NCBI RefSeq assembly: GCF_018603905.1
Contig: NZ_JAHFZZ010000017.1
Span: 171,820-235,819 of the forward strand
Source of the DNA: Nonomuraea sp. NEAU-A123
Lineage (GTDB): Bacteria; Actinomycetota; Actinomycetes; Streptosporangiales; Streptosporangiaceae
Length of the DNA stretch: 64,000 nucleotides
Direction of reading: 5' to 3'
Part shown: piece after piece, positions 42,619-51,197 of the stretch
Numbering within the stretch: position 1 is the first letter of the stretch
Layout: each line of letters opens with the position of its first letter
Position numbers and translations under genes: made by a program
The notes under the pieces: generated by a model
Databases searched by the model: none
What the model was told of the DNA's origin: nothing
Seen by the model: only the letters and a program-made list of their open reading frames with translations

Positions 42619-44196
42619 ATGGATCTTGCCTCCCTGGCCGCCATCATCGGCCCGCCGCCCCCTGCTGCCTTTCCCGTCGACTGGTCCGGCGTTGAGCGGT
42701 GGCTCGGTCTCCGGCTTCCCGACGACTACAAAGAGTTCGCAGAGAGGTATGGGCCCGTACTGGTCGGAGAGTGGGTCTGGGTCGTGGTGCCGCATTGCTC
42801 CGGGCTCGGCGGTTATTTCCGGCAACTCGACCAGCGGCAGGGGGTGCAGCGCAGCATCCGTGCCGGTGATCCGCCGTCTCACCCGTTCGCCTTCCATCCC
42901 GAACCGGGTGCGCTCCTGGTGTGGGGTGAGTCGCGCGGAAGCGAACACTACTTCTGGGACACCTCGGTGTCCGCCGATCCGAATGACTGGCCGACCAGGG
43001 TCTTCACCCAGCATTGGCCGGATGAGAAGTGGCGGCTGGTGGACGCGCCCATGACGGAGGTGCTCGCCGCGCGGGTGGGGGGCAGCCTGGACCTGGGGGA
43101 GGCCCTGCCCGCGGTGTCGCCTCCGTACGCCTGGAAGTTCGCCCCGCTCGTGCTGAAGGACGTGCCGGAGAGAACTTCCTTCCCGGGAGCGCCGCTCGTT
43201 CTCGAGGTCGCTGGGCAAGCGGCGAGGGTCGAGGCGGCCACGGGGGTGCCCGAGGACTATGCCGCGCTTGTAGGCGAGTACGGCGTGGGGAGGCTGGCCG
43301 GCGTGCTGCGGTTGCTCGGTCCCGGGGCGCCGGAGGGGTTCGAACTGACTGCGGAGGAGGCCGTGGTGAGCGAGCGGTTGCGTTCGCGGCGAGTGGCGGG
43401 GAAGCGGGTGGTCCCGTCGCCGATCGCGCCCGAGCCGGGCGGGTTGCGGTTGTGGGGGGTGTTCGACGGGGGTGAGACGTGCTGGTGGCTTCCTGTCAGC
43501 GGCGAGTCGGCCGAGTGGCCGGTGGTGCTGCTGGATGGCGACGGTCTTGGGTGGCAGCGGCTGCCGTACGGCGCCTCAGGGTTTCTTGACCGGTGGCTGG
43601 ATGGGCGGCTGGATCTGCCTGTGCTGTCGCTGTCGGCGGTGCCGCGTGCGCGCGTGCTGTTCCCGCCGGGCGTCGATCCCGCTGCTTCCGCCACGCCTGC
43701 GGGGGAGGGGCCGCGAGATGCGCTGGCGCAGTTGGCCACGATCATCGGGGAGCCGCGGACCGGTAGCCACACCTACGACTGGCCGGGGATCGAGCAGTCG
43801 CTTGGATTGCGGCTTCCGAGCGACTACAAGCGGTTGTTCGAGGTGTACGGGACGATCGGGATCAACGGCCTCATGATCGGAGAGCCGGAGGACCTCCAGC
43901 AGCGGCATGAAGAGGAGGTCGAATATCTCGGCTGGGAGGAAGACGAGGCGATGGCCGTGCATCCCGCCCCGGGAGGGCTGCTGTGGTGTGCGAACACCGA
44001 AGGCCGCGACTGCATTTGGTGGGACACCGGCGATCCGGACCCCGACCGGTGGACGATGGTCTGGGACGTCGAATTCGATCGACGCGTCTTCTCCGGCACC
44101 TTGACCGAGCTGGTGATCGCCGACCTGACGAGCAAGCTGGCCTCGCCGCTCACCGGGCTGGATCCGTCAAGTGACGGGCCCATGATGTGGCTCTGA
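42619..44196 (+). CDS. Triple SMI1/KNR4-like (SUKH) protein
   Basis: A 525-residue protein from the ATG at 42619; earlier in-frame codons are low-complexity. Module 1 (about 15-190): WSGVERWLGLRLPDDYKEFAERYG. Module 2 (about 205-390): GVPEDYAALVGEYGVG with FDGGETCWWLP. Module 3 (about 400-525): WPGIEQSLGLRLPSDYKRLFEVYG, ending with GRDCIWWDTGDPDPDRW. SUKH domains are immunity proteins against polymorphic toxins and are also found as general adaptors. No toxin gene is adjacent, so it may be an orphan or polyimmunity protein. Confidence 0.85.
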   Translation: MDLASLAAIIGPPPPAAFPVDWSGVERWLGLRLPDDYKEFAERYGPVLVGEWVWVVVPHCSGLGGYFRQLDQRQGVQRSIRAGDPPSHPFAFHPEPGALLVWGESRGSEHYFWDTSVSADPNDWPTRVFTQHWPDEKWRLVDAPMTEVLAARVGGSLDLGEALPAVSPPYAWKFAPLVLKDVPERTSFPGAPLVLEVAGQAARVEAATGVPEDYAALVGEYGVGRLAGVLRLLGPGAPEGFELTAEEAVVSERLRSRRVAGKRVVPSPIAPEPGGLRLWGVFDGGETCWWLPVSGESAEWPVVLLDGDGLGWQRLPYGASGFLDRWLDGRLDLPVLSLSAVPRARVLFPPGVDPAASATPAGEGPRDALAQLATIIGEPRTGSHTYDWPGIEQSLGLRLPSDYKRLFEVYGTIGINGLMIGEPEDLQQRHEEEVEYLGWEEDEAMAVHPAPGGLLWCANTEGRDCIWWDTGDPDPDRWTMVWDVEFDRRVFSGTLTELVIADLTSKLASPLTGLDPSSDGPMMWL

Positions 44197-44271
44197 GGGG
44201 CGACGATGGGAACCGTACCGGTGAACGGGGTGCGCGAGAACCGCACACCCCGTTCGATGCGGCACGCCCGA

Positions 44272-44685
44272 TCACTCCGGGTGCGCCCGGCGGCCCGGCG
44301 ACTCCACCGCCGGGTGTCCGAGCAGCTTGTCGATGCTGCGGCGCTCGCGTTTGGTGGGACGACCTGCGCCCCGAGCCCGGACGGCCACCGTCACGGTCTC
44401 CTCGCGCGGAGGAGGTGGAGGGCTCTTGTCGACGTAGCACTCGGCGGCCACGGTGGCGCCGACGCGCTTGCTGATGATCCGGGAGACGACCACGATGCGT
44501 TCGTGCCCCTCGTGTCGCAGGCGGATCTCGTCCCCGACCCGGACGGCGTGCGCGGGCTTGACCCGCACCCCGTTGACTCGGACGTGACCGCCCCGGCAGG
44601 CGTCGGACGCGATCGAACGAGTTCTGGTCAGCCGCACCGACCAGATCCAGCTGTCCGCCCGCGCACTCAGCTGCTCACCCGCCAT
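44272..44685 (-). CDS. S4-domain RNA-binding protein (Hsp15-like)
   Basis: A 137-residue protein. The S4 domain (about 8-65: RADSWIWSVRLTRTRSIASDACRGGHVRVNGVRVKP, quoted in parts as WSVRLTRTRS and GGHVRVNG) is followed by a basic C-terminal extension with GRPTKRERRSIDKL, as in Hsp15. Hsp15 binds 50S subunits with stranded nascent chains. The convergent upstream neighbour is the SUKH gene. Confidence 0.88.
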   Translation of the reverse strand: MAGEQLSARADSWIWSVRLTRTRSIASDACRGGHVRVNGVRVKPAHAVRVGDEIRLRHEGHERIVVVSRIISKRVGATVAAECYVDKSPPPPPREETVTVAVRARGAGRPTKRERRSIDKLLGHPAVESPGRRAHPE

Positions 44686-44715
44686 CCCGACACTTTACTT
44701 GCCCGCTCTGCGCCA

Positions 44716-44903
44716 CCACCTCGTCGGCCGCGATGCGGGCGAACTGCGCGAACCGCCTGGCCGGGGGTGGAACTCGAACGGCTCACGGTACGGGCGGCGA
44801 TGACGACCTTCGCACCCTCGGCGGCCAGCCGTCCGGCTATCGCGGCGCCGATGCCTCTGCTGGCTCTGGTAACGACTGCTACCTTGCCTTCCAGTACGTC
44901 CAT
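44716..44903 (-). pseudogene. Remnant of a short-chain dehydrogenase gene
   Basis: The ATG at 44903 opens a Rossmann start (GKVAVVTRASRGIGAAIAGRL, with the TGxxxGIG motif altered to TRASRGIG) and the second strand VVIAARTV. The frame then breaks. A second frame gives RFAQFARIAADEVVAQSG, a C-terminal-like tail. The catalytic Ser-Tyr-Lys part is missing, so this is an internally deleted gene. Confidence 0.65.
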
Positions 44904-45066
44904 GGCTGTTCTCTTTCTGAATGTGGCCGAAACCTCGGCGTGTGGGCAGCGCGAACTCGCCATCAGCCGGAACTCGCCATCAGCCGGAGCGCGAAGGCAG
45001 GGCTGGCGGCATGTCATGGCGATGGGCATGCTCGGACTGTCCATGCCTGGGAGTGGAGGGTGGCGC

Positions 45067-46617
45067 ATGATCGTTCCAGGGCGAGTGCTGGCGGGGCGGT
45101 ACCGGCTGGTCCATCCGCTGGGCGCGGGCGGCTTCGGAGAGGTCTGGCAGGGCGTCGACGAGCGTCTGGAACGCGAGATAGCGGTGAAGATCCTGCTGGG
45201 GGCCGGAGACAGGGACGGGCAGGCTGCTCGGCTCTTCGAACGCGAGGCCAAGCTCGGAGCGCGGTTAGCGCATCCAGGGATCACCGTGGTGCACGACGTG
45301 GGGGTCGACGGCTCCTGCCGGTTCGTGGTGATGGAGCTACTCTCCGGCCGCAACCTGGCAACGGTGCTGGGTGCGAACCCTCGGGGGCTGGAGATCGACG
45401 AGGTCGCGGACTGGGGTGCACAGGTGGCGGACGCGCTGGCGGTGGCGCATGCCGCAGGGATCGTGCACCGTGACATCAAGCCCGCCAATCTGATGTTGCT
45501 GGATGGCGGGCGGATCAAGGTCTGCGACTTCGGGATCGCGCGAGCCGCCGGGGCCACCACCAGCGTGACCGCCCAGGGGTTCGCCTCCCTGCTCTATGCG
45601 GCTCCCGAGCAGCTCTCGAACGAAGCAGTAGACGGGCGTGCGGACCTGTACTCGCTGGGCTGCACCCTGTACCACCTGCTGACCGGGCGGCCGCCGTTCC
45701 CCGGAGAGACCCCTATCGAGATTCTGGCGGGACACCTGTCCCGGCTGCCCGTCCCGCCGAGTGCACTGCGCGCCGAAATCTCCGCCGCGTTGGCTGAGAT
45801 TGTCATGGACTTGCTGGCCAAGAGCCCCGCTCACCGTCCGGACGACGCCACCGCGCTCGCCGCCCGGCTACGCGCCGCCTCCCACGAGCAGCACCCGCCC
45901 ATCGTGCGGACACGGCATATGGCGCCAGCGGATGAGCCGGTGGCGGGGACGACTTACCTCGGCGCCGCGAACTGGAACGTCACGGCGGCCGACCTTCGGG
46001 GCCGCGACTACGAAGTGTTCACCCTCGTCTACCCGCCCGGCGGAACACGCAGTGACGTCGGAAGCGTCTGGGGAGACGGAATCTACACCGACGACTCCTC
46101 CGTTGGCCTCGCCGCCGTCCACGCCGGCATCATCACTCTGAAGAACGGAGGTCCTGTCACCTTCGAAATTCGCCCCGGATATAAAAGCTACGGTTCGGCG
46201 AAACGCAATGGCGTCCAAAGCTCCACCTGGGCACACTGGTCAGGCAGCTTCGTGTTCTCCGAGCAGCAAGGAAGGGCGCGCCCGATTCCGTCGGGGCCGG
46301 CGGCGGTGTACCTCGGCGCCGCGAACTGGAACGTCACGGCGGCCGACCTTCGGGGCCGCGACTACGAAGTGTTCACCCTCGTCTACCCGCCCGGCGGAAC
46401 ACGCAGTGACGCCGGAGGCGTCTGGGGAGACGGAATCTACACCGACGACTCCTCCATTGGCCTCGCCGCCGTCCACGCCGGCATCATCACTCTGAAGAAC
46501 GGAGGCCCTGTCACCTTCGAAATTCGCCCCGGACATGAAAGCTACGGCTCGGCGAAACGCAATGGCGTCCAAAGCTCCACCTGGGCACAATGGTCACGCA
46601 GCTTCGTGTTCCCCTGA
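45067..46617 (+). CDS. Serine/threonine kinase with tandem LCCL domains
   Basis: A 516-residue protein; the ATG at 45067 has GGAGGG upstream. Kinase domain about 8-270: glycine loop LGAGGFGEVW, VAIK-type lysine K41, HRDIKPAN (D136) and DFG at 154-156. No membrane helix follows; instead two LCCL domains (about 300-400 and 418-516) with VWGDGIYTDDSS and GGPVTFEIRPG. The two domains are nearly identical at DNA level. PknB-type kinases in actinomycetes usually place sensor domains outside a membrane helix; here the sensor appears cytosolic. Confidence 0.86.
   Translation: MIVPGRVLAGRYRLVHPLGAGGFGEVWQGVDERLEREIAVKILLGAGDRDGQAARLFEREAKLGARLAHPGITVVHDVGVDGSCRFVVMELLSGRNLATVLGANPRGLEIDEVADWGAQVADALAVAHAAGIVHRDIKPANLMLLDGGRIKVCDFGIARAAGATTSVTAQGFASLLYAAPEQLSNEAVDGRADLYSLGCTLYHLLTGRPPFPGETPIEILAGHLSRLPVPPSALRAEISAALAEIVMDLLAKSPAHRPDDATALAARLRAASHEQHPPIVRTRHMAPADEPVAGTTYLGAANWNVTAADLRGRDYEVFTLVYPPGGTRSDVGSVWGDGIYTDDSSVGLAAVHAGIITLKNGGPVTFEIRPGYKSYGSAKRNGVQSSTWAHWSGSFVFSEQQGRARPIPSGPAAVYLGAANWNVTAADLRGRDYEVFTLVYPPGGTRSDAGGVWGDGIYTDDSSIGLAAVHAGIITLKNGGPVTFEIRPGHESYGSAKRNGVQSSTWAQWSRSFVFP
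45958..46617 (+). repeat. Recent 354-bp tandem duplication encoding the two LCCL domains
   Basis: The sequence starting CTCGGCGCCGCGAACTGG at 45958 recurs at 46312 with very few differences over about 280-300 bp. The period of 354 bp keeps frame (118 codons), so one LCCL domain was duplicated within the kinase gene recently or homogenised. Confidence 0.85.
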
Positions 46618-46829
46618 ATGCCCATTCATGGACGGAGATGATATGCACTCTCCCTACGGGAGGCGAGGACCATCGACCGACCTGATCTTCACCGGAACCT
46701 CGACCCAGTGCAACGGCTCCGCCCGGGCACGCGCCCAGCAAGCCGTCACCGTCACGTCGGGCTGACCGAGCCCTCGGAGGCGATCCTCAAGGAGGCCCCA
46801 CGGGTAAGTGATCGTTGTAAAGATGGGGC

Positions 46830-47573
46830 ATGAGGCTTCGCCGGTTCCGTCTGCTGCCGCGCCGCGTATCTTGGCCCAAGCGCTCCTTAGGGCGGTGGAT
46901 CGTGGTCGCGCTCGGTCTGGGTGTGCTCGTGGCGGCCCTCGCCGGCGCCGCCGGCCCGTACCGGCAGACCAGGGAGTTCCGCGAGGTCGTGGCGTGCGAC
47001 CGGAGCGTCGGCGACTGTTTCGGCAGCGAGGCGGGATCCACTGTCGGTCGGCGCACCTACACCACGACCTCGACGACGACGAACACCGACGCCAACGGCC
47101 AAACGCACACGAGCACGACCACGACCACCCACTACGAGGTCACCTGGCAGTGGGCCAACGGTGCCCGGCAGGCCCGCGACGTGTCCTCGAGCTTCTACGC
47201 CAAGGCCAAACAGGGACAACCGGCCACACTGCGGCTCTGGCACGACGAAGTCGTCGGCGTGGAGGTGATGGGCGGCGCGCAGTGGTTCCTGCCGGAGTCC
47301 GGCACAACGCTCGGCGGCTGGCTGTACCTGGCCTTCTTCGGCCTCGGGGTCCTGCTGTGGGGACTGCTGTTCGGCTGGTGGGACGGGCTCTTCATGCTCG
47401 CCTTCCGCACATTCGCCTGGATGTTCATGAGCTTCATGCCAGTGGACATCACGACGGACGCCCTGGCCTACGGCCTGGCCACCGGCACCGATCTCGTCGT
47501 ACAGATCGTGTTCGCCCTCTTCTTCACCGGGATCGCCGGCGGGTTGCTCTTCGGCTCACTTAACACCTGGTGA
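46830..47573 (+). CDS. DUF3592-like membrane protein
   Basis: A 247-residue protein. An N-terminal helix (about 23-42) is followed by an extracytoplasmic region with a Thr-rich stretch (RRTYTTTSTTTNTD), then three hydrophobic helices (about 162-182, 187-205 and 218-240). The pattern (short TM, beta region with ARDVSSSFYAKAKQGQPATLRLW, then TM helices) resembles DUF3592-type proteins. Function unknown. Confidence 0.7.
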   Translation: MRLRRFRLLPRRVSWPKRSLGRWIVVALGLGVLVAALAGAAGPYRQTREFREVVACDRSVGDCFGSEAGSTVGRRTYTTTSTTTNTDANGQTHTSTTTTTHYEVTWQWANGARQARDVSSSFYAKAKQGQPATLRLWHDEVVGVEVMGGAQWFLPESGTTLGGWLYLAFFGLGVLLWGLLFGWWDGLFMLAFRTFAWMFMSFMPVDITTDALAYGLATGTDLVVQIVFALFFTGIAGGLLFGSLNTW

Positions 47574-47599
47574 CCGGCATGACTGGCCCCTCTGAGCCT

Positions 47600-47860
47600 T
47601 TACTCGTCGATGCGGTTGACCCACAGGGCGAATCCCGGGCTGTCCCAGCGGCACTTGTACTGGGTGGCCCGGCCGACGTCGAGCCAGAGCCTGCCTATCT
47701 GGTGGCAGGTGGCCTCGTACTTGTAGACGGCCACGATCTCCCAGCCGAGCATCATGGCCTGGGCGGGGGCGGCGTTGACGAACATCAGGCCGAGGATCGT
47801 CCCCGCGAGCATCGCGGAAAGCTTGCGTCGTATGCCAGATCTCCTTCGGTGGATCGACAT
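47600..47860 (-). CDS. Small secreted protein
   Basis: An 86-residue protein with a clear signal peptide (basic start RRRSGIRRK, hydrophobic core, APAQA cleavage site) and a mature part of about 50 residues with two Cys (ATCHQIGRLW and YKCRWDS) that could form a disulphide. The end WVNRIDE is solvent-type. Function unknown. Confidence 0.7.
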   Translation of the reverse strand: MSIHRRRSGIRRKLSAMLAGTILGLMFVNAAPAQAMMLGWEIVAVYKYEATCHQIGRLWLDVGRATQYKCRWDSPGFALWVNRIDE

Positions 47861-47920
47861 CTACCTCAAGATCGTGATCAACGTCGGCGGAATGTCAAGG
47901 CCCAAAGATCACCGACCATC

Positions 47921-49222
47921 TCAGTCGTCGTGGGCGATGTGCATGAGCTGCCGCCACAGCAGCACCACGAACACCGCGGAACCAGCGAAGGCGAACCAGA
48001 AGGGCGCTGCGACACCGAGGTGGGTGGCCAGGACACCGCCGATCAACGAGCCGACCACCAGACCGGCGTAGACACAGACGGTGTTGACGCTGCCCACTCG
48101 GCCCTGCAGGTCGCGCGGGACCGCGCGCTGGCGGACGGTGACCGAGGTCGTGCCCCATATAAAGGCGTGCGCGCCGAAGGCCAGGAAGATGCCCCCGGCG
48201 ACCCACGGCGAATGGGTCAGGGCCAGGCCCAGGTGAGTGAACGTTTCGATGATGAGTCCGATTCGCATCAGAGCGCCGAGGCTCACCCTGCGGGTGATGG
48301 CCCCGTACAGGCCGGTACCGATCAAGCCGCCGATCCCGCCGATGGTGGTCATCAGACCGAAGCCCAGGGCGCCGAGGCCGAGTTGCTCCTGGGCGTAGAG
48401 GACGAGCACCGACCAGGCCGCGCCGAAGGTGAAGTTGAAGATCAGGATGGTGAGCGCCAGCGTGCGGACCGCCGCGTGCTGGATGGTCCAGGTGAACCCG
48501 GCGATCAGTTCTCGTACGGTGTCAGGCATCACGGGGTCGTCGGCCTGTCGGCCGTGCGGCGGCAACGTGATCCGGGAGACCAGGACGATCCCCGCCACCA
48601 CCAGGAGCAACTGGCCCGCGAACGGCCAGGTCAAGCCCAGACCGAACAGTGCCGCGCCGATCGGCGGCCCGACGAGCTGATTGAGCGTGATGAACCCCGT
48701 GCCCAAGCGGGCGTTGGCGATGACGAGATCGTCCTTGCCGACCATCATGGGCGTCAGCGTGGCCGTCGCGTTGTCAGCGAACACTTCGGCGACGGATCGG
48801 AGCGTGAGCGCCACCAGCGCCGTCGCCACGGTCACGGTGCCGCTCACCATGAGCGCGACGAGCGCCGCCAGCACCACGGTCCGCATCGCGTTCGCGGCGA
48901 GCACGATCCTGCGCCGGTTGTGCCGATCCGACAGCACGCCCGCATACAGGCCGAACACCAGCGGCGGCGCCCAGCCCACCAGGGCCGACAGCGAGATCAG
49001 CAGCGGGTCGCGAGTCAAGGTCGCGATCAGCAATGGGCCCGCGGCGGCCGCGACCCCGTCACCAAGATTTGTCAGCCAGCTCGAGGCCAGCAACCACCGA
49101 AATCCTGTCCCCAGCCGAGCAGGCAGGACTCGCTCCACCACTGTAATCACGAGCGCAAAACCATACGTTTTGCGAGCATCTACGGCAACGCGTTTTCGCT
49201 CGCGCTGAGGGACAGTGGACAA
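47921..49222 (-). CDS. MFS transporter
   Basis: A 433-residue protein with about 12 membrane helices. The loop 2-3 motif AGVLSDRHNRRRIVL matches the MFS signature (G-D-R-R-R), of the enterobactin exporter/MFS_3-like group. Substrate unknown. A TetR C-terminal remnant lies just upstream, so its original regulator may have been lost. Confidence 0.9.
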   Translation of the reverse strand: MSTVPQRERKRVAVDARKTYGFALVITVVERVLPARLGTGFRWLLASSWLTNLGDGVAAAAGPLLIATLTRDPLLISLSALVGWAPPLVFGLYAGVLSDRHNRRRIVLAANAMRTVVLAALVALMVSGTVTVATALVALTLRSVAEVFADNATATLTPMMVGKDDLVIANARLGTGFITLNQLVGPPIGAALFGLGLTWPFAGQLLLVVAGIVLVSRITLPPHGRQADDPVMPDTVRELIAGFTWTIQHAAVRTLALTILIFNFTFGAAWSVLVLYAQEQLGLGALGFGLMTTIGGIGGLIGTGLYGAITRRVSLGALMRIGLIIETFTHLGLALTHSPWVAGGIFLAFGAHAFIWGTTSVTVRQRAVPRDLQGRVGSVNTVCVYAGLVVGSLIGGVLATHLGVAAPFWFAFAGSAVFVVLLWRQLMHIAHDD

Positions 49223-49230
49223 TTCCTGGG

Positions 49231-49353
49231 CTACCGCATGTCGCGGTCTCCGATGATCAGGGATACGCCCGCGTTGAAGATGTCGTCGGCGGTGAGTCCG
49301 GTGCGGCGGCCTTCCGCCAGGGCGCGGGCGATGGTGGGGAATGTCTGCGTGAA
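49231..49353 (-). pseudogene. C-terminal remnant of a TetR-type regulator
   Basis: A 41-codon run on the - strand ending in TAG at 49231 reads FTQTFPTIARALAEGRR, then GLTADDIFNAGVSLIIGD. It looks like the last helices of a TetR-family effector domain. No helix-turn-helix part is present upstream. Confidence 0.5.
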
Positions 49354-49370
49354 CTCCCCTGACAGGGGAG
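49354..49370. promoter_or_regulatory. Short perfect hairpin upstream of corA
   Basis: CTCCCCT and AGGGGAG pair perfectly over 7 bp with a 3-nt loop, 31 bp before the corA start. It overlaps the purine-rich leader and might affect translation or mark the end of the decayed TetR gene. Confidence 0.3.
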
Positions 49371-49401
49371 GAAATGGAGGAGAGTTGGCGGATCCGTCAC
49401 A

Positions 49402-50403
49402 ATGCCTGATGTGATTGTGGACAAGGCGATCTACTGCAACGGCATGCGTGAGACCATCACCGGCGACATCAGCGATGCCTTCAACGCCGCCCGCGCCAGA
49501 GGCGACTGTTACCTATGGATCGGCCTGCACGAGCCCACCCAGGAGGAATTCGACCTGATCACCAGCGAGGTCAAGCTGCACCCCCTGGCGGTCGAGGACG
49601 CCATCCACGCCCACCAGCGGCCCAAGCTCGAACGCTACGACGACACCCTGTTCGTGGTCCTCAAACCGCTGCTGTACGTGGAAGAGACCTCCGACATCGA
49701 GGTCGGCGAGATCAACCTGTTCCTGAGCGGCGACTTCGTCATCAGTGTCCGTCACGGCCGGGCCAACCCGCTCGCGGGGGTGCGGCGGCGCATCGAATCC
49801 GATCCCGACCTGCTGGCGGCAGGGCCGGCTGGGGTGCTGTACGCGATCTGTGATCAGGTCGTCGACACCTACTCCCGCATCTCCCATGAGGTCGAGCATG
49901 ACCTCATCGCGTTGGAGCGGCGGGTGTTCAGCGGGGAGTACACCGATGTCACCGAGGACATCTACTCCCTCAAGCGGGAGGTACTGGAATTCCGTGCGGC
50001 CCAGGACCCGCTGGTGCCGGTCCTGGAGGAGATCGTCAAAGGCCGGGTGGAGCTGCGCACCGTCGCCCGCGACCAATTTCGAGACGTGCTGGACCACCTG
50101 CTTCGAGTGGACGCCCAGGTCGATGAGCACAATGAACTGCTGACCAGCGCCTTGAGCGCGCACCTGGCCCTGGTGAGCCGGGAGCAGAGCACCGCGGCCA
50201 TGCAACAGAACGCCGACATGCGCAAGATCTCCTCGTGGGCGGCCCTCATCGCCGTCCCCACCATGATCGCCGGGATCTATGGCATGAACTTCGACTACAT
50301 GCCCGAACTGCACTGGCTGCTCGGCTATCCCCTCAGCCTGAGCCTCATGGTCATCTCCGTGATCATCGTGCACCGGCTGCTGCGGAAGAGCGGATGGCTG
50401 TGA
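49402..50403 (+). CDS. corA: CorA family magnesium/cobalt transporter
   Basis: A 333-residue protein. The N-terminal alpha/beta cytoplasmic domain (1 to about 150) is followed by a long stalk helix and two C-terminal membrane helices (about 275-295 and 308-328). The selectivity signature GMN is present in IYGMNFDYMPEL. It functions as a pentameric divalent cation channel. Its 3' end overlaps a 45-residue membrane protein gene. Confidence 0.93.
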   Translation: MPDVIVDKAIYCNGMRETITGDISDAFNAARARGDCYLWIGLHEPTQEEFDLITSEVKLHPLAVEDAIHAHQRPKLERYDDTLFVVLKPLLYVEETSDIEVGEINLFLSGDFVISVRHGRANPLAGVRRRIESDPDLLAAGPAGVLYAICDQVVDTYSRISHEVEHDLIALERRVFSGEYTDVTEDIYSLKREVLEFRAAQDPLVPVLEEIVKGRVELRTVARDQFRDVLDHLLRVDAQVDEHNELLTSALSAHLALVSREQSTAAMQQNADMRKISSWAALIAVPTMIAGIYGMNFDYMPELHWLLGYPLSLSLMVISVIIVHRLLRKSGWL

Positions 50404-50531
50404 AGAGCCTGAAGTTCTTCCGCCGCAGGCCCTCCCTGAACAGGCTCATCCTGACTGCGGTCGTGGCCTGGATCGTCGTGCTGACCGTCATTATCCTGCT
50501 CGATCCCAGCGCTGCCGGCCCCACGCCATGA
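50394..50531 (+). CDS. Tiny single-pass membrane protein overlapping corA
   Basis: A 45-residue protein: a basic N-terminus (KSLKFFRRRPSLNR) and one membrane helix (LILTAVVAWIVVLTVIILL). Its ATG lies 10 bp inside the end of corA, implying translational coupling. By position it could be a CorA accessory subunit; that is inference. Confidence 0.55.
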   Translation: MAVKSLKFFRRRPSLNRLILTAVVAWIVVLTVIILLDPSAAGPTP

Positions 50532-50588
50532 AGATCCGGCCGCCGACGTGGATGCCGATGACGGCGGAGCCAGGTCCTGCTTCGACGT

Positions 50589-51197
50589 TTACGGACGTTC
50601 GATACGGGTGGGGTTGCCGCGTACGAGCTCATCGTGGATGCGCCAGCGGGCCGTGGTGACGGCGCGTCCTGCCGCCTCGTTGCCGTGCTCGAGGCGCTGT
50701 CGCAGCAGCCGTATGGCGATGCGGCGGTTGAGGCTGAACTGCCGTTCGGTGTCGACCACGACGACGATCCCCGTGGGCCGGTGGATCGCCCGTACGGCCG
50801 TGCTGGCCTTGTTTCGATGTTGCCCGCCGGGGCCGCCGGTGCGGCAGGCGACGATGTCGACGTCTGCTTCCGTGAAGGTCGTGTGGGGGGTGTCGACCTG
50901 GCACGGTTGGGCGATGACGTACCAGTTCTTTCGGCTGGTGTTGGTCCGGTATGGGCTGGGGGCCTGCCAGCACAGGGTTCCGGTCCACGAGGCGGCGAAT
51001 GCCTCGGCGCCGTCTCCTTCGATCTGGATGAGGACCGAACGGTAGCTGCCGGGCCGGTCACCGGGAACGGTCTGGGCTCGATGGGTCTCCAGGTTCTGCC
51101 GGGTGGCGTCGGTTTCCAGGCGGTGCAGCAGTTGGGCCAGTGCCCAGGCGCACTCCTGCGGGCCGCGCCCGGCCGACAGGAGCAGGTGAACGCTCAC
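50589..51197 (-). CDS. prfH: Peptide chain release factor homologue PrfH
   Basis: A 202-residue protein with the hydrolysis motif GGQ at 124-126 (CRTGGPGGQHRNK) and class I release-factor domain 3, but without codon-recognition domain 2, as in PrfH. It overlaps the upstream rtcB-like gene (ATGA). PrfH with RtcB2 has been linked to rescue of ribosomes with damaged rRNA or tRNA. Confidence 0.9.
   Translation of the reverse strand: MSVHLLLSAGRGPQECAWALAQLLHRLETDATRQNLETHRAQTVPGDRPGSYRSVLIQIEGDGAEAFAASWTGTLCWQAPSPYRTNTSRKNWYVIAQPCQVDTPHTTFTEADVDIVACRTGGPGGQHRNKASTAVRAIHRPTGIVVVVDTERQFSLNRRIAIRLLRQRLEHGNEAAGRAVTTARWRIHDELVRGNPTRIERP

Noticed and set aside
47570..49414. Long + strand frame (614 codons), rich in Gln, Asp, Arg and His
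   Set aside because: Antisense to the MFS transporter and the small secreted protein; composition is that of a mirror frame of membrane-protein codons.
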